From Marinomonas sp. CT5 (GTDB lineage: Bacteria; Pseudomonadota; Gammaproteobacteria; Pseudomonadales; Marinomonadaceae), in the NCBI RefSeq assembly GCF_018336975.1, contig NZ_CP025572.1, positions 1,395,810 to 1,459,809 of the forward strand: a stretch of DNA of 64,000 nucleotides, given 5' to 3'. The notes under the pieces were generated by a model. That model was not told the origin of the DNA, ran no database searches, and saw only the letters and a list, made by a program, of their open reading frames with translations. This document shows positions 27,127 to 36,067 of the stretch, one piece after another. Positions within the stretch are counted from its first letter, which is position 1, and each line of letters opens with the position of its first letter. Position numbers and translations under genes: made by a program.

Positions 27127-27549
27127 TTACTTATTACCGCTTTCAATGTTTTGTAAGGTCTTTTGAAACACATCCATGACACTCGGGTTAGTTTTGCCGA
27201 TACTGGATAACTTTTGAATGAAAGCATGGAGCTTACCAATCTCCGAGTGTGCAACCGAAAGTTGCGCTTCCAATTGGATTACCTTTTCAGCTAAATCAAC
27301 GTCTTTTTGTAAGTAAGAGATCAGTTCTTGATTTTCAGCCGAAACAGGCTTGCCCCTTAAAACTTGTTTTTTTTGCTTGTATTCGTGCTTGATATTGGCG
27401 TATTTGTCGAGCGTTTGTCTCGTGGTGGCAATGCCTAAGCTGGATTCTATTTTTGTGACTAATAAATCCCATGTTAACTTGCCTTCCCAACTTCGAATGA
27501 GGGCTTGTACGGATATTTGTTGTTCAGTTTCAAGTGATTTAATTGCCAT
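27127..27549 (-). CDS. Small accessory protein of the recombinase module (GmtX/TnpC-like position)
   Basis: This is a 140-residue protein. The N-terminal half resembles a DNA-binding region (WDLLVTKIESSLGIATTRQTL, then YANIKHEYKQKK). The C-terminal half is a coiled coil (VIQLEAQLSVAHSEIGKLHAF). It begins 10 bases after the recombinase upstream and ends the module. Its size and position match TnpC of Tn554-type elements and the third gene of gamma-mobile-trio systems. The assignment is mainly positional. Confidence 0.62.
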   Translation of the reverse strand: MAIKSLETEQQISVQALIRSWEGKLTWDLLVTKIESSLGIATTRQTLDKYANIKHEYKQKKQVLRGKPVSAENQELISYLQKDVDLAEKVIQLEAQLSVAHSEIGKLHAFIQKLSSIGKTNPSVMDVFQKTLQNIESGNK

Positions 27550-27559
27550 ATCATCCCCA

Positions 27560-29875
27560 CTAGAGCGATCCTAAAAAGGCTAAGAAATTATTTGTGGCTT
27601 CGTCTTTACTTTTATCGTTTCTTGCCTCAATCGCGGCTTGAAGGGCTTGCTCGGCATCAGGTAGTGCTAACCTTTGCTCTTCTACCGTTTTTGTTTCTAA
27701 ATTAGTGATTCTTATGCGGTTTGAACGAGTGAGTAATCGCACGCTACAGCCTGGTTTTATTGCATCATCGGATAACACTCCAATGAGATTTTTCAACATA
27801 CAAGTGTTGTTATAATGAGTTTTGTACCACTTTTGCATTCCTTCACTTGTTTCAAAATTGTTAGCTTCCTGCACCTCTTCCAAACGATGTGTTTGTACCT
27901 TTAAATCCTTCTGGAGTAAGTCTATTGCTTTGCTATCATGTGTCACATGACAAGAAGATGAGCACAATGCACATTGGGTTTCAAAATCCGACATATAAGT
28001 ACAGGGGGATATGGCGAGGTTTTGAGTACAAAATCCTGTCTCATGAATAAAAGTCGGCGTTTCATTGTTGATAGCTTCATTGAATTGATCCATGGTCTGA
28101 ATACGAAGATTTACATTCTCTTCGATATTGCTTTCTAGCTCATTAGAGTAAGAAATATCTCCAATCACAAAAGCGTTCTGAGCATCAGTCGTATGGATAT
28201 AGGTCAGTGTCTGTTCTGCGCTCTTTCTACCGGATAACATCGAAATAAGGTGGTGAGGCAAACCTTTTTTCGCTAGATAATCATTTTGCCAATGACGGAG
28301 TTGGTGTGGCTTTAGGAAAAAGCTGGATGCAAACCCGTGTCGTTCAAAGAGTGTAGGATGTGATATTACACGTTTAATTAAATCATCAGAAAAGAATCTA
28401 CTTAGTGAACTAATCGGTACCAAAAGGAATGGGTTCATCACTTTACCTCTCAGTTGCTTATACGTGTAAGTAAATAACGCACTTTCAAAATCCACAGACT
28501 TAGTTTGGTGGCTACTGTAACCTTTTAGTTTAGAGTGATTTACCTTGATGGTGTGGTTCTGAAACTCTGCCACGGTGAGTTCTTGTTTACCCGCTATATA
28601 CTTTTCGCGTTGAGCTTTGCTTGATAGCGGACATCCAGTAAGTGCTTGAGCGTAAGAACAATTACTCTTAAATACCAGAGTATCGAACATTTTAATCTGT
28701 GCTATGGGTTTGATGAATTTGGAGAACTGATTGGTTGATACATCAACTGCCCCTTTTGTGTCAGATGTGACTCGCACACATTTGTCACTACCTTCAAAAA
28801 AACCAAGCATCAAGCCAAGATGTATAAGGTTCGTTGGTTGATTCATTGAAGGTGTTAGTAGTGCGATATTTTTATCACTAGGTTCAAATTCACCCAGTAC
28901 TTCTTTCAACGGGCGATTTGGCTGTCGATAGAACCGAGCCAGTGCTCTTGCGGGTTCAGTTGCAAGAATCGTGTAGTGTAGGGCTCGGTCTAAGCTATCG
29001 ACCATTTCAGCATTGATGTGATTTTGATAGTCCTTGTAACCTTTTGAGCCTCGCCAATTTAAATAATGTACTGTTTTTTGCTGCCCATCGACAATTTGAG
29101 TGTGCCTCTTTACTCGTTGTGATGTTAGAAGCACTTGTTCTGCGCCGATTCGATTGGGAGACGCCATGCCAAGTGCTGCCATGGTGCAAACAAAGCTGTC
29201 TTGTTGTGTTTTCTTCGAAGATAAAAGGGGCTGCCAAGCCTCAATACTGTCCTTTTCACTACCCTCAGAAGAGGGGATGACATCATAGAAGATAGCACCA
29301 AGTGCTAGCAGCGCATTTTCCGAAGGCAGCTTGTTTTGCTCCGCAACTAGTGCATCATCGCCACTTTTGCCGCGAAATGATTTGGTTTTGAGGTTTATAT
29401 AGGGCTGACAGCTTTTAGGTAGCATTTTATTGTGATGGAGCCAGTTGATGAAAGATGGCAACATCATTTTGTATGTCATCGAGTCGATGATGCGTTGGAT
29501 TTTCTCAAGAGTGGAGGTAGCTATATTCTCCTCAAGGGAACAAAGGAAGTATCTGGCTACCGCAATTTTATCTTTCTTATTTTTTGTTGATACATTTTGC
29601 TTAATTACATCAAGCATATATGAGAACAACATATCATGTATTTCAGGCACTAAACGATCATCATCTGTGAAACGTGTTCCTATTCTTGGAACTTTTCTAT
29701 TTTTATTGCAAAAGTATATATTCATGGTTCTACTGTCGCGGTCTGTGAACCTGATAACAATATCACTCCAAGAAGCAGGCTGACCTTGAGCATTAGTAAA
29801 TCCAATGAGAGGCTGTGCTTTCTTTTGAGCAATGTAAGCACGTTGGTTATCAATATAACGATTAATCGTCTTCAC
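27560..29875 (-). CDS. Large tyrosine-recombinase-like integrase (GmtZ-like)
   Basis: This is a 771-residue protein. Near two thirds of its length it has KPHQLRHWQNDYLAKKG, the H-x-x-R-H box of tyrosine recombinases, followed by LSGRKSAEQTLTYIHT, which supplies the tyrosine. An arginine in MASPNRIGAEQ may be the first catalytic arginine. The C-terminus has a cysteine cluster (CTYMSDFETQCALCSSSC), probably zinc-binding. The length fits GmtZ/VPA1269-type proteins. It overlaps the gene before it by four bases. Confidence 0.72.
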   Translation of the reverse strand: MKTINRYIDNQRAYIAQKKAQPLIGFTNAQGQPASWSDIVIRFTDRDSRTMNIYFCNKNRKVPRIGTRFTDDDRLVPEIHDMLFSYMLDVIKQNVSTKNKKDKIAVARYFLCSLEENIATSTLEKIQRIIDSMTYKMMLPSFINWLHHNKMLPKSCQPYINLKTKSFRGKSGDDALVAEQNKLPSENALLALGAIFYDVIPSSEGSEKDSIEAWQPLLSSKKTQQDSFVCTMAALGMASPNRIGAEQVLLTSQRVKRHTQIVDGQQKTVHYLNWRGSKGYKDYQNHINAEMVDSLDRALHYTILATEPARALARFYRQPNRPLKEVLGEFEPSDKNIALLTPSMNQPTNLIHLGLMLGFFEGSDKCVRVTSDTKGAVDVSTNQFSKFIKPIAQIKMFDTLVFKSNCSYAQALTGCPLSSKAQREKYIAGKQELTVAEFQNHTIKVNHSKLKGYSSHQTKSVDFESALFTYTYKQLRGKVMNPFLLVPISSLSRFFSDDLIKRVISHPTLFERHGFASSFFLKPHQLRHWQNDYLAKKGLPHHLISMLSGRKSAEQTLTYIHTTDAQNAFVIGDISYSNELESNIEENVNLRIQTMDQFNEAINNETPTFIHETGFCTQNLAISPCTYMSDFETQCALCSSSCHVTHDSKAIDLLQKDLKVQTHRLEEVQEANNFETSEGMQKWYKTHYNNTCMLKNLIGVLSDDAIKPGCSVRLLTRSNRIRITNLETKTVEEQRLALPDAEQALQAAIEARNDKSKDEATNNFLAFLGSL

Positions 29876-31521
29876 TGCTGCTCTTCCTTCAATTTCAGAG
29901 TTTTTCGCTCTTCACACAATACAATTGTCACTCTGATATAGAGAATAATAGTTTGCAGTTTCTTAACGGTGGCTGGATGGGCTGATTGACTATTAATAGT
30001 CAGTTTTCGCTCTGCTTTCTCTAAATATTGTTGATGGTCTGCGGTTTCGAGCGGTCGAAAATTATCACAGGGGTAGCACCCCATTGGGGCTGCGCCTTTC
30101 GACAGACAACTTGCGCAATTAGCTGGATTAAGTTTGTGTCCCATCTCTTCATCAAAAGGGCTTTTAACTTTAAAGTCAGGGTGTTGCTGTAATTGTTTCG
30201 AAGATACGCTGTCAAAGCGTTGTATGACGCTATTCCCCGCAAAGGCCTGGTCAATTTTGACTCGTTCAGGTGCTTTTAAATCAAGATAAGATTTTATTGC
30301 ACTCACTGTGACACCCGTAATGGCGGCGATTTGTGCAGGGCTTAACCCCATCCAAGCAGCAAAAGTCAATTGGGTGTGACGCCAGCGATTATTTTTTAAG
30401 GCAAGGGGCTTATGTGCTACTCGGTCACTTTTAATGTCTAGTTTTTCATTAAATAGGTATGCAAAGCACTTTGGAAGAGCTGATGAAGCGAGATGAAACG
30501 CCTCGGACATGTCGCTCACGGAGTGAAAGAGATTTTCTTTTGTCTCAAAATCTGCTGAAAATAAGCTCTGGTCTGGAAAAAGGGGGAGTCTTTGCATCAG
30601 CTCTTTCATTTCAGTCTCGGACAGTTCAATATCATTCCGGCGCAATGAGGCACATATGTAGGTCTTATAGACTTTATAATATTGAAGCAACAGTTCAGAC
30701 AGGTTTGGCTCTAAGCGATGAGAACGTGATTCGGCATTACCTCTGAATTGACCATCTTTACCTTTAAATGTTCGCAATTGTAATTGCTCCATGTCAGAAA
30801 AGGGGTGCTGTGTAAGAGGTTTCCATTCAGTGTTATTTTCCTTGTGAGACTTAAACGTCTGACCAATCTGCAAGAGATCACACCATTTGAGTTGAATCAT
30901 TTGAGTGTGCCTTCTTACGATGGCAACCATCAACTGACAGGCCAGAATTGTTCTAAGATTAGTAAAGGCTTTTATCTTAGTAAACTCACTATCGAGTGCA
31001 TGGAGTGTCTCAATTCGGAGTGCTTCGAGTATATTGTCACGCTCAATTTCACTGTAAGCGCCGGTTGTTTCGTCAAGAATACTTTTTGAGCCAAATTTTG
31101 AGCCAATTTTCTCGGTTTTAACGATGTTGTAGAGCGGGGCTAGGGTATTGCAGGGGTACTCATGACTTCGTTTGCAAAGTGCGATTAATGTGGCTCGCAC
31201 GGACTCTTTATAGGTAGTGAGCGTTATCCACCATGCTTCAAACGTAGCTGGTTCTAAGTACCGGCAAATAGTTCTTAATGTGCAGACATAACTATTGAGT
31301 GATTTAAACGCATAATGTTTTGCAGCGTGAGCTATAGCCAGTCGTAGGTCGAGAAAAACGTTACTGTTTAACGCATTCATCCATCTAAGGTAGAGATTTT
31401 TCTTGTAGCCAAGTACCCATTCATCGGAAAAGAGATCGATTTCATAGCCCTTTTCTTTTGATTGAAAGGTGCTTTTTCCTTCATAGCTGTTTTTTAAGCT
31501 ACTAATTTCAAGGCTGCTCAT
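29872..31521 (-). CDS. Degenerate tyrosine-recombinase-like protein of the trio
   Basis: This is a 549-residue protein. NNRWRHTQLTFAAWMG, then AITGVTVSAIKSYLDL, corresponds to the recombinase box II and tyrosine region, but asparagine stands where the first histidine of H-x-x-R usually is. AIVRRHTQMIQLKW may hold the first arginine. A C-terminal cysteine pair set (CASCLSKGAAPMGCYPC) looks zinc-binding. It is the middle of three overlapping recombinase genes. It could be a structural partner rather than a catalyst. Confidence 0.65.
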   Translation of the reverse strand: MSSLEISSLKNSYEGKSTFQSKEKGYEIDLFSDEWVLGYKKNLYLRWMNALNSNVFLDLRLAIAHAAKHYAFKSLNSYVCTLRTICRYLEPATFEAWWITLTTYKESVRATLIALCKRSHEYPCNTLAPLYNIVKTEKIGSKFGSKSILDETTGAYSEIERDNILEALRIETLHALDSEFTKIKAFTNLRTILACQLMVAIVRRHTQMIQLKWCDLLQIGQTFKSHKENNTEWKPLTQHPFSDMEQLQLRTFKGKDGQFRGNAESRSHRLEPNLSELLLQYYKVYKTYICASLRRNDIELSETEMKELMQRLPLFPDQSLFSADFETKENLFHSVSDMSEAFHLASSALPKCFAYLFNEKLDIKSDRVAHKPLALKNNRWRHTQLTFAAWMGLSPAQIAAITGVTVSAIKSYLDLKAPERVKIDQAFAGNSVIQRFDSVSSKQLQQHPDFKVKSPFDEEMGHKLNPANCASCLSKGAAPMGCYPCDNFRPLETADHQQYLEKAERKLTINSQSAHPATVKKLQTIILYIRVTIVLCEERKTLKLKEEQQ

Positions 31522-32795
31522 TTTCCACCTCTCAGATTGGGTACGGATTGACTCTGGTTCTTCGATGAGATTTCAGCCACTGTCATCGCTAATTGAAATT
31601 CGTTGTAAACGGATGCCATTTTTGAATCTTCCACCCACCCCATCGCATACTTACGAAGGTCTTCGATTTTATCAGGTGGAAACCCTTGTTCTTTAGCTTT
31701 GTTTTCAAAGACTTCATTCCATTTATGGCGAAGTAAATGTGGGTGCAATGCTAGTCCAACATAATCCCCAAACGTCTTAATAACTTTGTGAATTGCGTTG
31801 TAGGATATTGGTTCCCCAATGGTTTTTCCTTTTTCTGAGATAAAAAGAAATTCATGCTTATGAGTGTTTGGCGTAATATTCCGTACAGTTGCGGTGTAGA
31901 GCTTAATAAGCTTCATTAAATCAGGAGAGATAGAAACAGAAAGTGCTTTTGTTTTATTTGCGGCGGGAAGCCGCCTTGTATCCGTTGGGTCATTGGGCGT
32001 TCGGGTGAGTAGGAATCGAGGGTTACTCCAATCATCCACTAAATCACCCACTTTCAATTTCATGACAGCACCAACACGCACCCCTGTAGAAATCAATATT
32101 TGGGCGATTAATTGATTTCTAAGTTTGCTCGACTTGAATGGATTGTTAGAGGAGCGCTCTTGAATAACGTCTAATAACTTAATAAATTTATCGTTTGGTA
32201 TAGCTGATTCAAAGGCATCTTTAGTAAACGTATTATTTTTTCGGGTTTTAGATATTACAGAGCTTATGTAGAGCTTAAAGTTATTAAATTGGTTGTCCGT
32301 GCGAATTTTCTGCTCAGTTTCAGCTTGATCGTAGTGATGGCAAACATATAAAAATTCGATGTAGGATTTTAGGCGGTTGAGGCGTTGATTAAAAGTGTGC
32401 GCTGATACTTTTGGCTGGCTGTTGGATGTCGCATATATCGCATCCCTGATTCTTTTGTCGGTTAGGCTAACTACTTTGTTGTCATTGTTATCACCATCAG
32501 TGTCAACATAAAACTTACAGGCACGGATATAGCTGTCAATTTCTTCAATAGATAGAAAAGAGCCACTCGCTACACGCTCAACGAGATCAATGGCTCTACC
32601 CATGAAGAAGCAATGCAAAAACTTCAACTCATAGGCGTATTTCTTTAGTGAATTGAATGATAGGTCATGATTGCTAGTCAAATAGGCAGTAAGGTATACA
32701 TGGCAGGGCAGCCCATCCTGAACAATAGCAGGGAAAGAGAGGCCATTCATATCTTTATATATCTTAACTTGAACATTATCACTTAAGTTATTCAT
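31518..32795 (-). CDS. Tyrosine recombinase, first gene of the trio (GmtY-like)
   Basis: This is a 425-residue protein with a complete tyrosine recombinase active site: R in TGVRVGAVMKL, K in NKTKALS, H353 and R356 in HLLRH, W387 in MGWVEDS and the nucleophile Y397 in ASVYNEF. The N-terminal 180 residues should be the SAM-like core-binding domain. It starts the four-gene recombinase operon next to the island's right edge, the usual location of an integrase. The next gene overlaps by four bases. Confidence 0.88.
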   Translation of the reverse strand: MNNLSDNVQVKIYKDMNGLSFPAIVQDGLPCHVYLTAYLTSNHDLSFNSLKKYAYELKFLHCFFMGRAIDLVERVASGSFLSIEEIDSYIRACKFYVDTDGDNNDNKVVSLTDKRIRDAIYATSNSQPKVSAHTFNQRLNRLKSYIEFLYVCHHYDQAETEQKIRTDNQFNNFKLYISSVISKTRKNNTFTKDAFESAIPNDKFIKLLDVIQERSSNNPFKSSKLRNQLIAQILISTGVRVGAVMKLKVGDLVDDWSNPRFLLTRTPNDPTDTRRLPAANKTKALSVSISPDLMKLIKLYTATVRNITPNTHKHEFLFISEKGKTIGEPISYNAIHKVIKTFGDYVGLALHPHLLRHKWNEVFENKAKEQGFPPDKIEDLRKYAMGWVEDSKMASVYNEFQLAMTVAEISSKNQSQSVPNLRGGK

Positions 32796-32846
32796 TACAG
32801 AATTATCTACTGGTTACACATAAATACACCTTAATTAATTATGTTT

Positions 32847-32857
32847 ATTTTGTAAAG
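32847..32857 (-). repeat. Candidate right inverted repeat of the island
   Basis: ATTTTGTAAAG is the exact reverse complement of 9396-9406. It sits between the first recombinase gene and the end of nth. Chance match is possible in AT-rich DNA. Confidence 0.35.
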
Positions 32858-32907
32858 GTAAAAAAATATTCCCTATGGAATCTCTTGGTTTACCCAATTT
32901 CAATTCT

Positions 32908-33543
32908 TTACTTTTTATTTGGTGGAGAGAACTCACATAAATCTTCAATAATGCAGGCATCGCACTTGGGCTTGCGAGCTACGCAGATGTAACGACCATG
33001 AAGAATCATCCAGTGGTGCGCATCCAAAAGAAACTCTTTTGGTACAAACTTAAGAAGCTTCATCTCGACTTCTAAAACGTTTTTACCTGGGGCGACTTTT
33101 GTTCGATTCCCGAAGCGAAAGATATGCGTATCCACCGCCATGGCCACTTGTCGAAAGGCTGTGTTTAATACCACATTGGCGGTTTTGCGGCCAACCCCTG
33201 GTAGGGCTTCCAGTTCTTCACGAGTTTCAGGCACCACACTGTTGTGCTTCTCGATAAGAATTTGGCAGGTCTTGATGGCGTTTTCGGCCTTGGCGTTAAA
33301 TAAGCCAATGGTTTTGATGTACTCTTTGAGTCCATCAACACCGAGGGCCAGCATGGTTTCAGGCGTATTGGCGACAGGGAAAAGTTTGCGTGTAGCTTTG
33401 TTGACGCTCACGTCTGTGGCTTGGGCAGAAAACAACACCGCAATTAAAAGCTCAAAAGGCGAGCTGTATTCCAGCTCAGTTACGGGATTTGGGTTTTCAG
33501 CTCGTAAGCGAGAAAAAATCTCGTAGCGCTTCTCTTTGTTCAA
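32908..33543 (-). CDS. nth: Endonuclease III, DNA glycosylase/AP lyase
   Basis: This is a 211-residue base-excision repair enzyme that removes oxidised pyrimidines. The helix-hairpin-helix LPGVGRKTANVVL carries the catalytic lysine, VDTHIFR the catalytic aspartate, and CVARKPKCDACIIEDLC near the C-terminus binds the [4Fe-4S] cluster. The length is normal. It is the last gene of the rnf operon, 71 bases after rsxE, as in many gammaproteobacteria. The mobile island begins about 50 bases past its stop. Confidence 0.97.
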   Translation of the reverse strand: MNKEKRYEIFSRLRAENPNPVTELEYSSPFELLIAVLFSAQATDVSVNKATRKLFPVANTPETMLALGVDGLKEYIKTIGLFNAKAENAIKTCQILIEKHNSVVPETREELEALPGVGRKTANVVLNTAFRQVAMAVDTHIFRFGNRTKVAPGKNVLEVEMKLLKFVPKEFLLDAHHWMILHGRYICVARKPKCDACIIEDLCEFSPPNKK

Positions 33544-33614
33544 AATAAATAGCCTTTATTCACTTTTGATATTCTTTGTTCACTTTTACTAATGTGACTG
33601 ACTGTCGCTAAACG

Positions 33615-34382
33615 TTAGCTCACTTGACCCGTCACACGCACACGTTTTGAGGCGATTGGGCCATCTTTGGCTTTTTGTGCGGCAATGCGTTTTTTCTCAC
33701 GTTCGTCTAGGTAGTTTTTACCAGCGATCAACAAGCCAAGTCCAATAAAGGCACCGGGCGGTAAGACAGCAAAAAGAACATTTGGATAGTCGTTAAAAAC
33801 AACAATTTTCCAATGTGTTGCCATATCACCGAATAACAACTGCATATCAGAAAACAATGTGCCTTGACCAATCAGCTCACGCATGGCGCCCAAGGTAACC
33901 AGAATGAACATGAAGCCCAATCCCATCATAAAACCATCGAGCGCAGAAGGAATAACGGGGTTGCGGCTAGCAAACGCATCGGCACGACCTAGAATCGCAC
34001 AGTTGGTTACGATTAGAGGAATAAAAATCCCCAAAATCTGATAAAGCTCATAGGTATAAGCCTGCATGATTAATTCGATACAGGTGGTAAAAGAGGCGAT
34101 GATCATGACAAAAGCTGGCAGACGAACGGCATCGGCCACGTAGTTACGAATGATGGAGACGGCAATGTTAGAGCCGACTAAAACCACCATGGTCGCCAAC
34201 CCAAGGCCCAATGCGTTGACGACCGTACTGGTGACCGCCAACATAGGACACAAACCAAGCAGCTGAACCAGAGCCGGGTTGTTCTTCCAGATACCGTTAT
34301 AAATGATTTCTGCGTAATTGGCGCTTGGCTTACTCTCTTCTTGAGTAGCGTCAGTTGCCGCTGTTTCTGCGCTCATTTTCAT
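33615..34382 (-). CDS. rsxE: Electron transport complex subunit RsxE/RnfE
   Basis: This is a 255-residue integral membrane subunit of the Rnf/Rsx complex with about six membrane helices. [21 protein letters not shown] is near the start of the membrane part, and [17 protein letters not shown] is the conserved segment shared with RsxA and NqrD. Rnf couples ferredoxin:NAD electron transfer to ion movement. It has an extra hydrophilic N-terminus of about 20 residues. It lies 9 bases after rsxG. Confidence 0.97.
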   Translation of the reverse strand: MKMSAETAATDATQEESKPSANYAEIIYNGIWKNNPALVQLLGLCPMLAVTSTVVNALGLGLATMVVLVGSNIAVSIIRNYVADAVRLPAFVMIIASFTTCIELIMQAYTYELYQILGIFIPLIVTNCAILGRADAFASRNPVIPSALDGFMMGLGFMFILVTLGAMRELIGQGTLFSDMQLLFGDMATHWKIVVFNDYPNVLFAVLPPGAFIGLGLLIAGKNYLDEREKKRIAAQKAKDGPIASKRVRVTGQVS

Positions 34383-34391
34383 TGGACTATC

Positions 34392-35009
34392 CTAATACGC
34401 TAACAGCGTATCTTTGTGTTGATCAAAATAAATAAGGGTGTTTTTTACAGCGCGAACGACGGCGCGTGGGGTGATGGTCGCCCCTGTAAATTGGTCAAAA
34501 TCCCCGCCGTCTTTTTTCACTGCCCAGCCTTTTAAGGTTGGATTTTCCAGTGACTTATTGGCAAAACTCAGAATCCACTTAGACTTTTTCAAGTCAACCT
34601 TGTCGCCAAGTCCTGGTGTTTCTTTGTGACTAATGACGCGACTGCCTGTCACAACGCCATTTTTATCAATGGCAACCAGCATGTCTAAATTACCGTTATA
34701 ACCACGTGGGGCAATGGTTTCGAAGATAATGCCAGAGACTTCACCATTCTTACGGGCGATATGAATCTTAATGCCTTCTTCGCTGCCTAATAGGGGATCG
34801 GGTGGCAGAATAGCGGTGTCTTTGGTTAAGTCGTTATCGTACAAATTGGCGGGCAATATTTCGTTAAAAGCTGAAATCTGCGCATCCAAGATATTATTCT
34901 TGATCGTGTGGTCTGTTAGTTGGTGCGTGATCGCAATAAGACCAGCAGTTAGCACCGCAAAAATAGCCAACCCAAGACTGTTACGGCGAATAGAGGCGAG
35001 CAATTCCAT
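34392..35009 (-). CDS. rsxG: Electron transport complex subunit RsxG/RnfG
   Basis: This is a 205-residue periplasm-facing subunit. One N-terminal membrane helix (residues about 9-28) is followed by an FMN-binding domain. The flavinylation motif is seen as FTGATITP near residue 175, where the threonine receives covalent FMN. GYNGNLDMLVAID and HKETPGLG are conserved. The start overlaps the rsxD stop by one base. Confidence 0.96.
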   Translation of the reverse strand: MELLASIRRNSLGLAIFAVLTAGLIAITHQLTDHTIKNNILDAQISAFNEILPANLYDNDLTKDTAILPPDPLLGSEEGIKIHIARKNGEVSGIIFETIAPRGYNGNLDMLVAIDKNGVVTGSRVISHKETPGLGDKVDLKKSKWILSFANKSLENPTLKGWAVKKDGGDFDQFTGATITPRAVVRAVKNTLIYFDQHKDTLLAY

Positions 35010-36067
35010 TAGTTATCCTCCCCAACTTTTAAACCGCTTTTGGCTTTTTTGTGGCCGTAGGTTCTTGGCTGTGTGTAGTAATCGATTAAAGGCGCCGCGA
35101 AGTTCATTAACAAGACGCCAAATGCCACCCCATCAGGATAACCACCCCAAGAGCGAATAATGTAGATCAAGATACCAATACCCGCACCATAAATCAGTTT
35201 ACCGCGATTACTGGTACAAGAAGACACAGGGTCTGTGGCGATAAAGAAGGCACCAAACATAGCGGCACCCGTCGTGAGGTGGAAAAGTGGTGCGGCATTA
35301 TTGCTAGGGTCAATCAGATAGAATACGCCAGCCATTACCGCCAACGCAGCCAGCAGTGACACTGGAGTGTGCCATGTGATGATACGCAACCAAATAAGCG
35401 CAAGACCACCTACTAGATAAGCGGCGTTCACCCAAAGCCAGCTGTTTAGGCTTGGTCCTTGTAGTGCGGCGATACTGCTAAATGCGGCTTGCGTATCTAA
35501 TAAATCTTTGTGTTTGAAGCCATCCAACGGCGTTGCCATAGTGTAGCTATCGATCACAGGCAAGTGATGGAATATCGCTTGTAAGCTTTGCACGAAAGAC
35601 AGCGTATCCCCTGACGTTACCATGCTTTGTACACCCAGCCATTGGCTCATGGGGACGGGAAAAGACACCAGCACAATCGCGTAACCGACCATGGCTGGGT
35701 TGAATGGATTATTACCCAAACCGCCGTACAGTTGCTTGGCAAAGATGATGGCAAAAGCAACGGCGGTCACGGTTACCCACCAAGGCACAATCGGCGGCAG
35801 AGCCGCACCCAATAACACGGCGGTTAATAACGCACTGTAATCTTTTAGGAAGAAGCTAACAGGGCGACGACGCATCGCCAAAATGGCCGCTTCACTCAAT
35901 AGCGCGGTGATGCAGGCAATCATTAAGTTGATTAACGTGCCCCAGCCAAATAGCCAAGTTTGTACCACAATGCCAGGAATGGTCGCTAAAATAACCATCT
36001 GCATTACCCAAGAGGTGCGACGTCCTGCACGTTGTGTGTGGGGGGAGGTGATCCTCAATAATGCCAT
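35009..36067 (-). CDS. rsxD: Electron transport complex subunit RsxD/RnfD
   Basis: This is a 352-residue NqrB/RnfD-family membrane protein with about nine helices. FGGLGNNPFNPAMVGYA-type sequence (here YGGLGNNPFNPAMVGYA) and FIATDPVSSCTSNRGKLIYG are family hallmarks. The threonine in MATPLDGFK is the likely covalent FMN site. It directly follows rsxC. Confidence 0.96.
   Translation of the reverse strand: MALLRITSPHTQRAGRRTSWVMQMVILATIPGIVVQTWLFGWGTLINLMIACITALLSEAAILAMRRRPVSFFLKDYSALLTAVLLGAALPPIVPWWVTVTAVAFAIIFAKQLYGGLGNNPFNPAMVGYAIVLVSFPVPMSQWLGVQSMVTSGDTLSFVQSLQAIFHHLPVIDSYTMATPLDGFKHKDLLDTQAAFSSIAALQGPSLNSWLWVNAAYLVGGLALIWLRIITWHTPVSLLAALAVMAGVFYLIDPSNNAAPLFHLTTGAAMFGAFFIATDPVSSCTSNRGKLIYGAGIGILIYIIRSWGGYPDGVAFGVLLMNFAAPLIDYYTQPRTYGHKKAKSGLKVGEDN

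Larger units (their letters stand above)
9390..32860. mobile_element. Mobile defence island with recombinase-trio module (approximate edges)
   Basis: The whole block between the autoinducer sensor gene and nth consists of accessory genes. At its right end is a four-gene recombinase module and the rest is mainly anti-phage candidates. The core gene nth ends about 50 bases beyond the right edge. The edges are placed at an 11-base inverted repeat (9396-9406 and 32847-32857); this is the best candidate found by eye and is not proven. The gene set resembles gamma-mobile-trio islands described in Vibrio. Edges may be off by some hundred bases. Confidence 0.6.
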
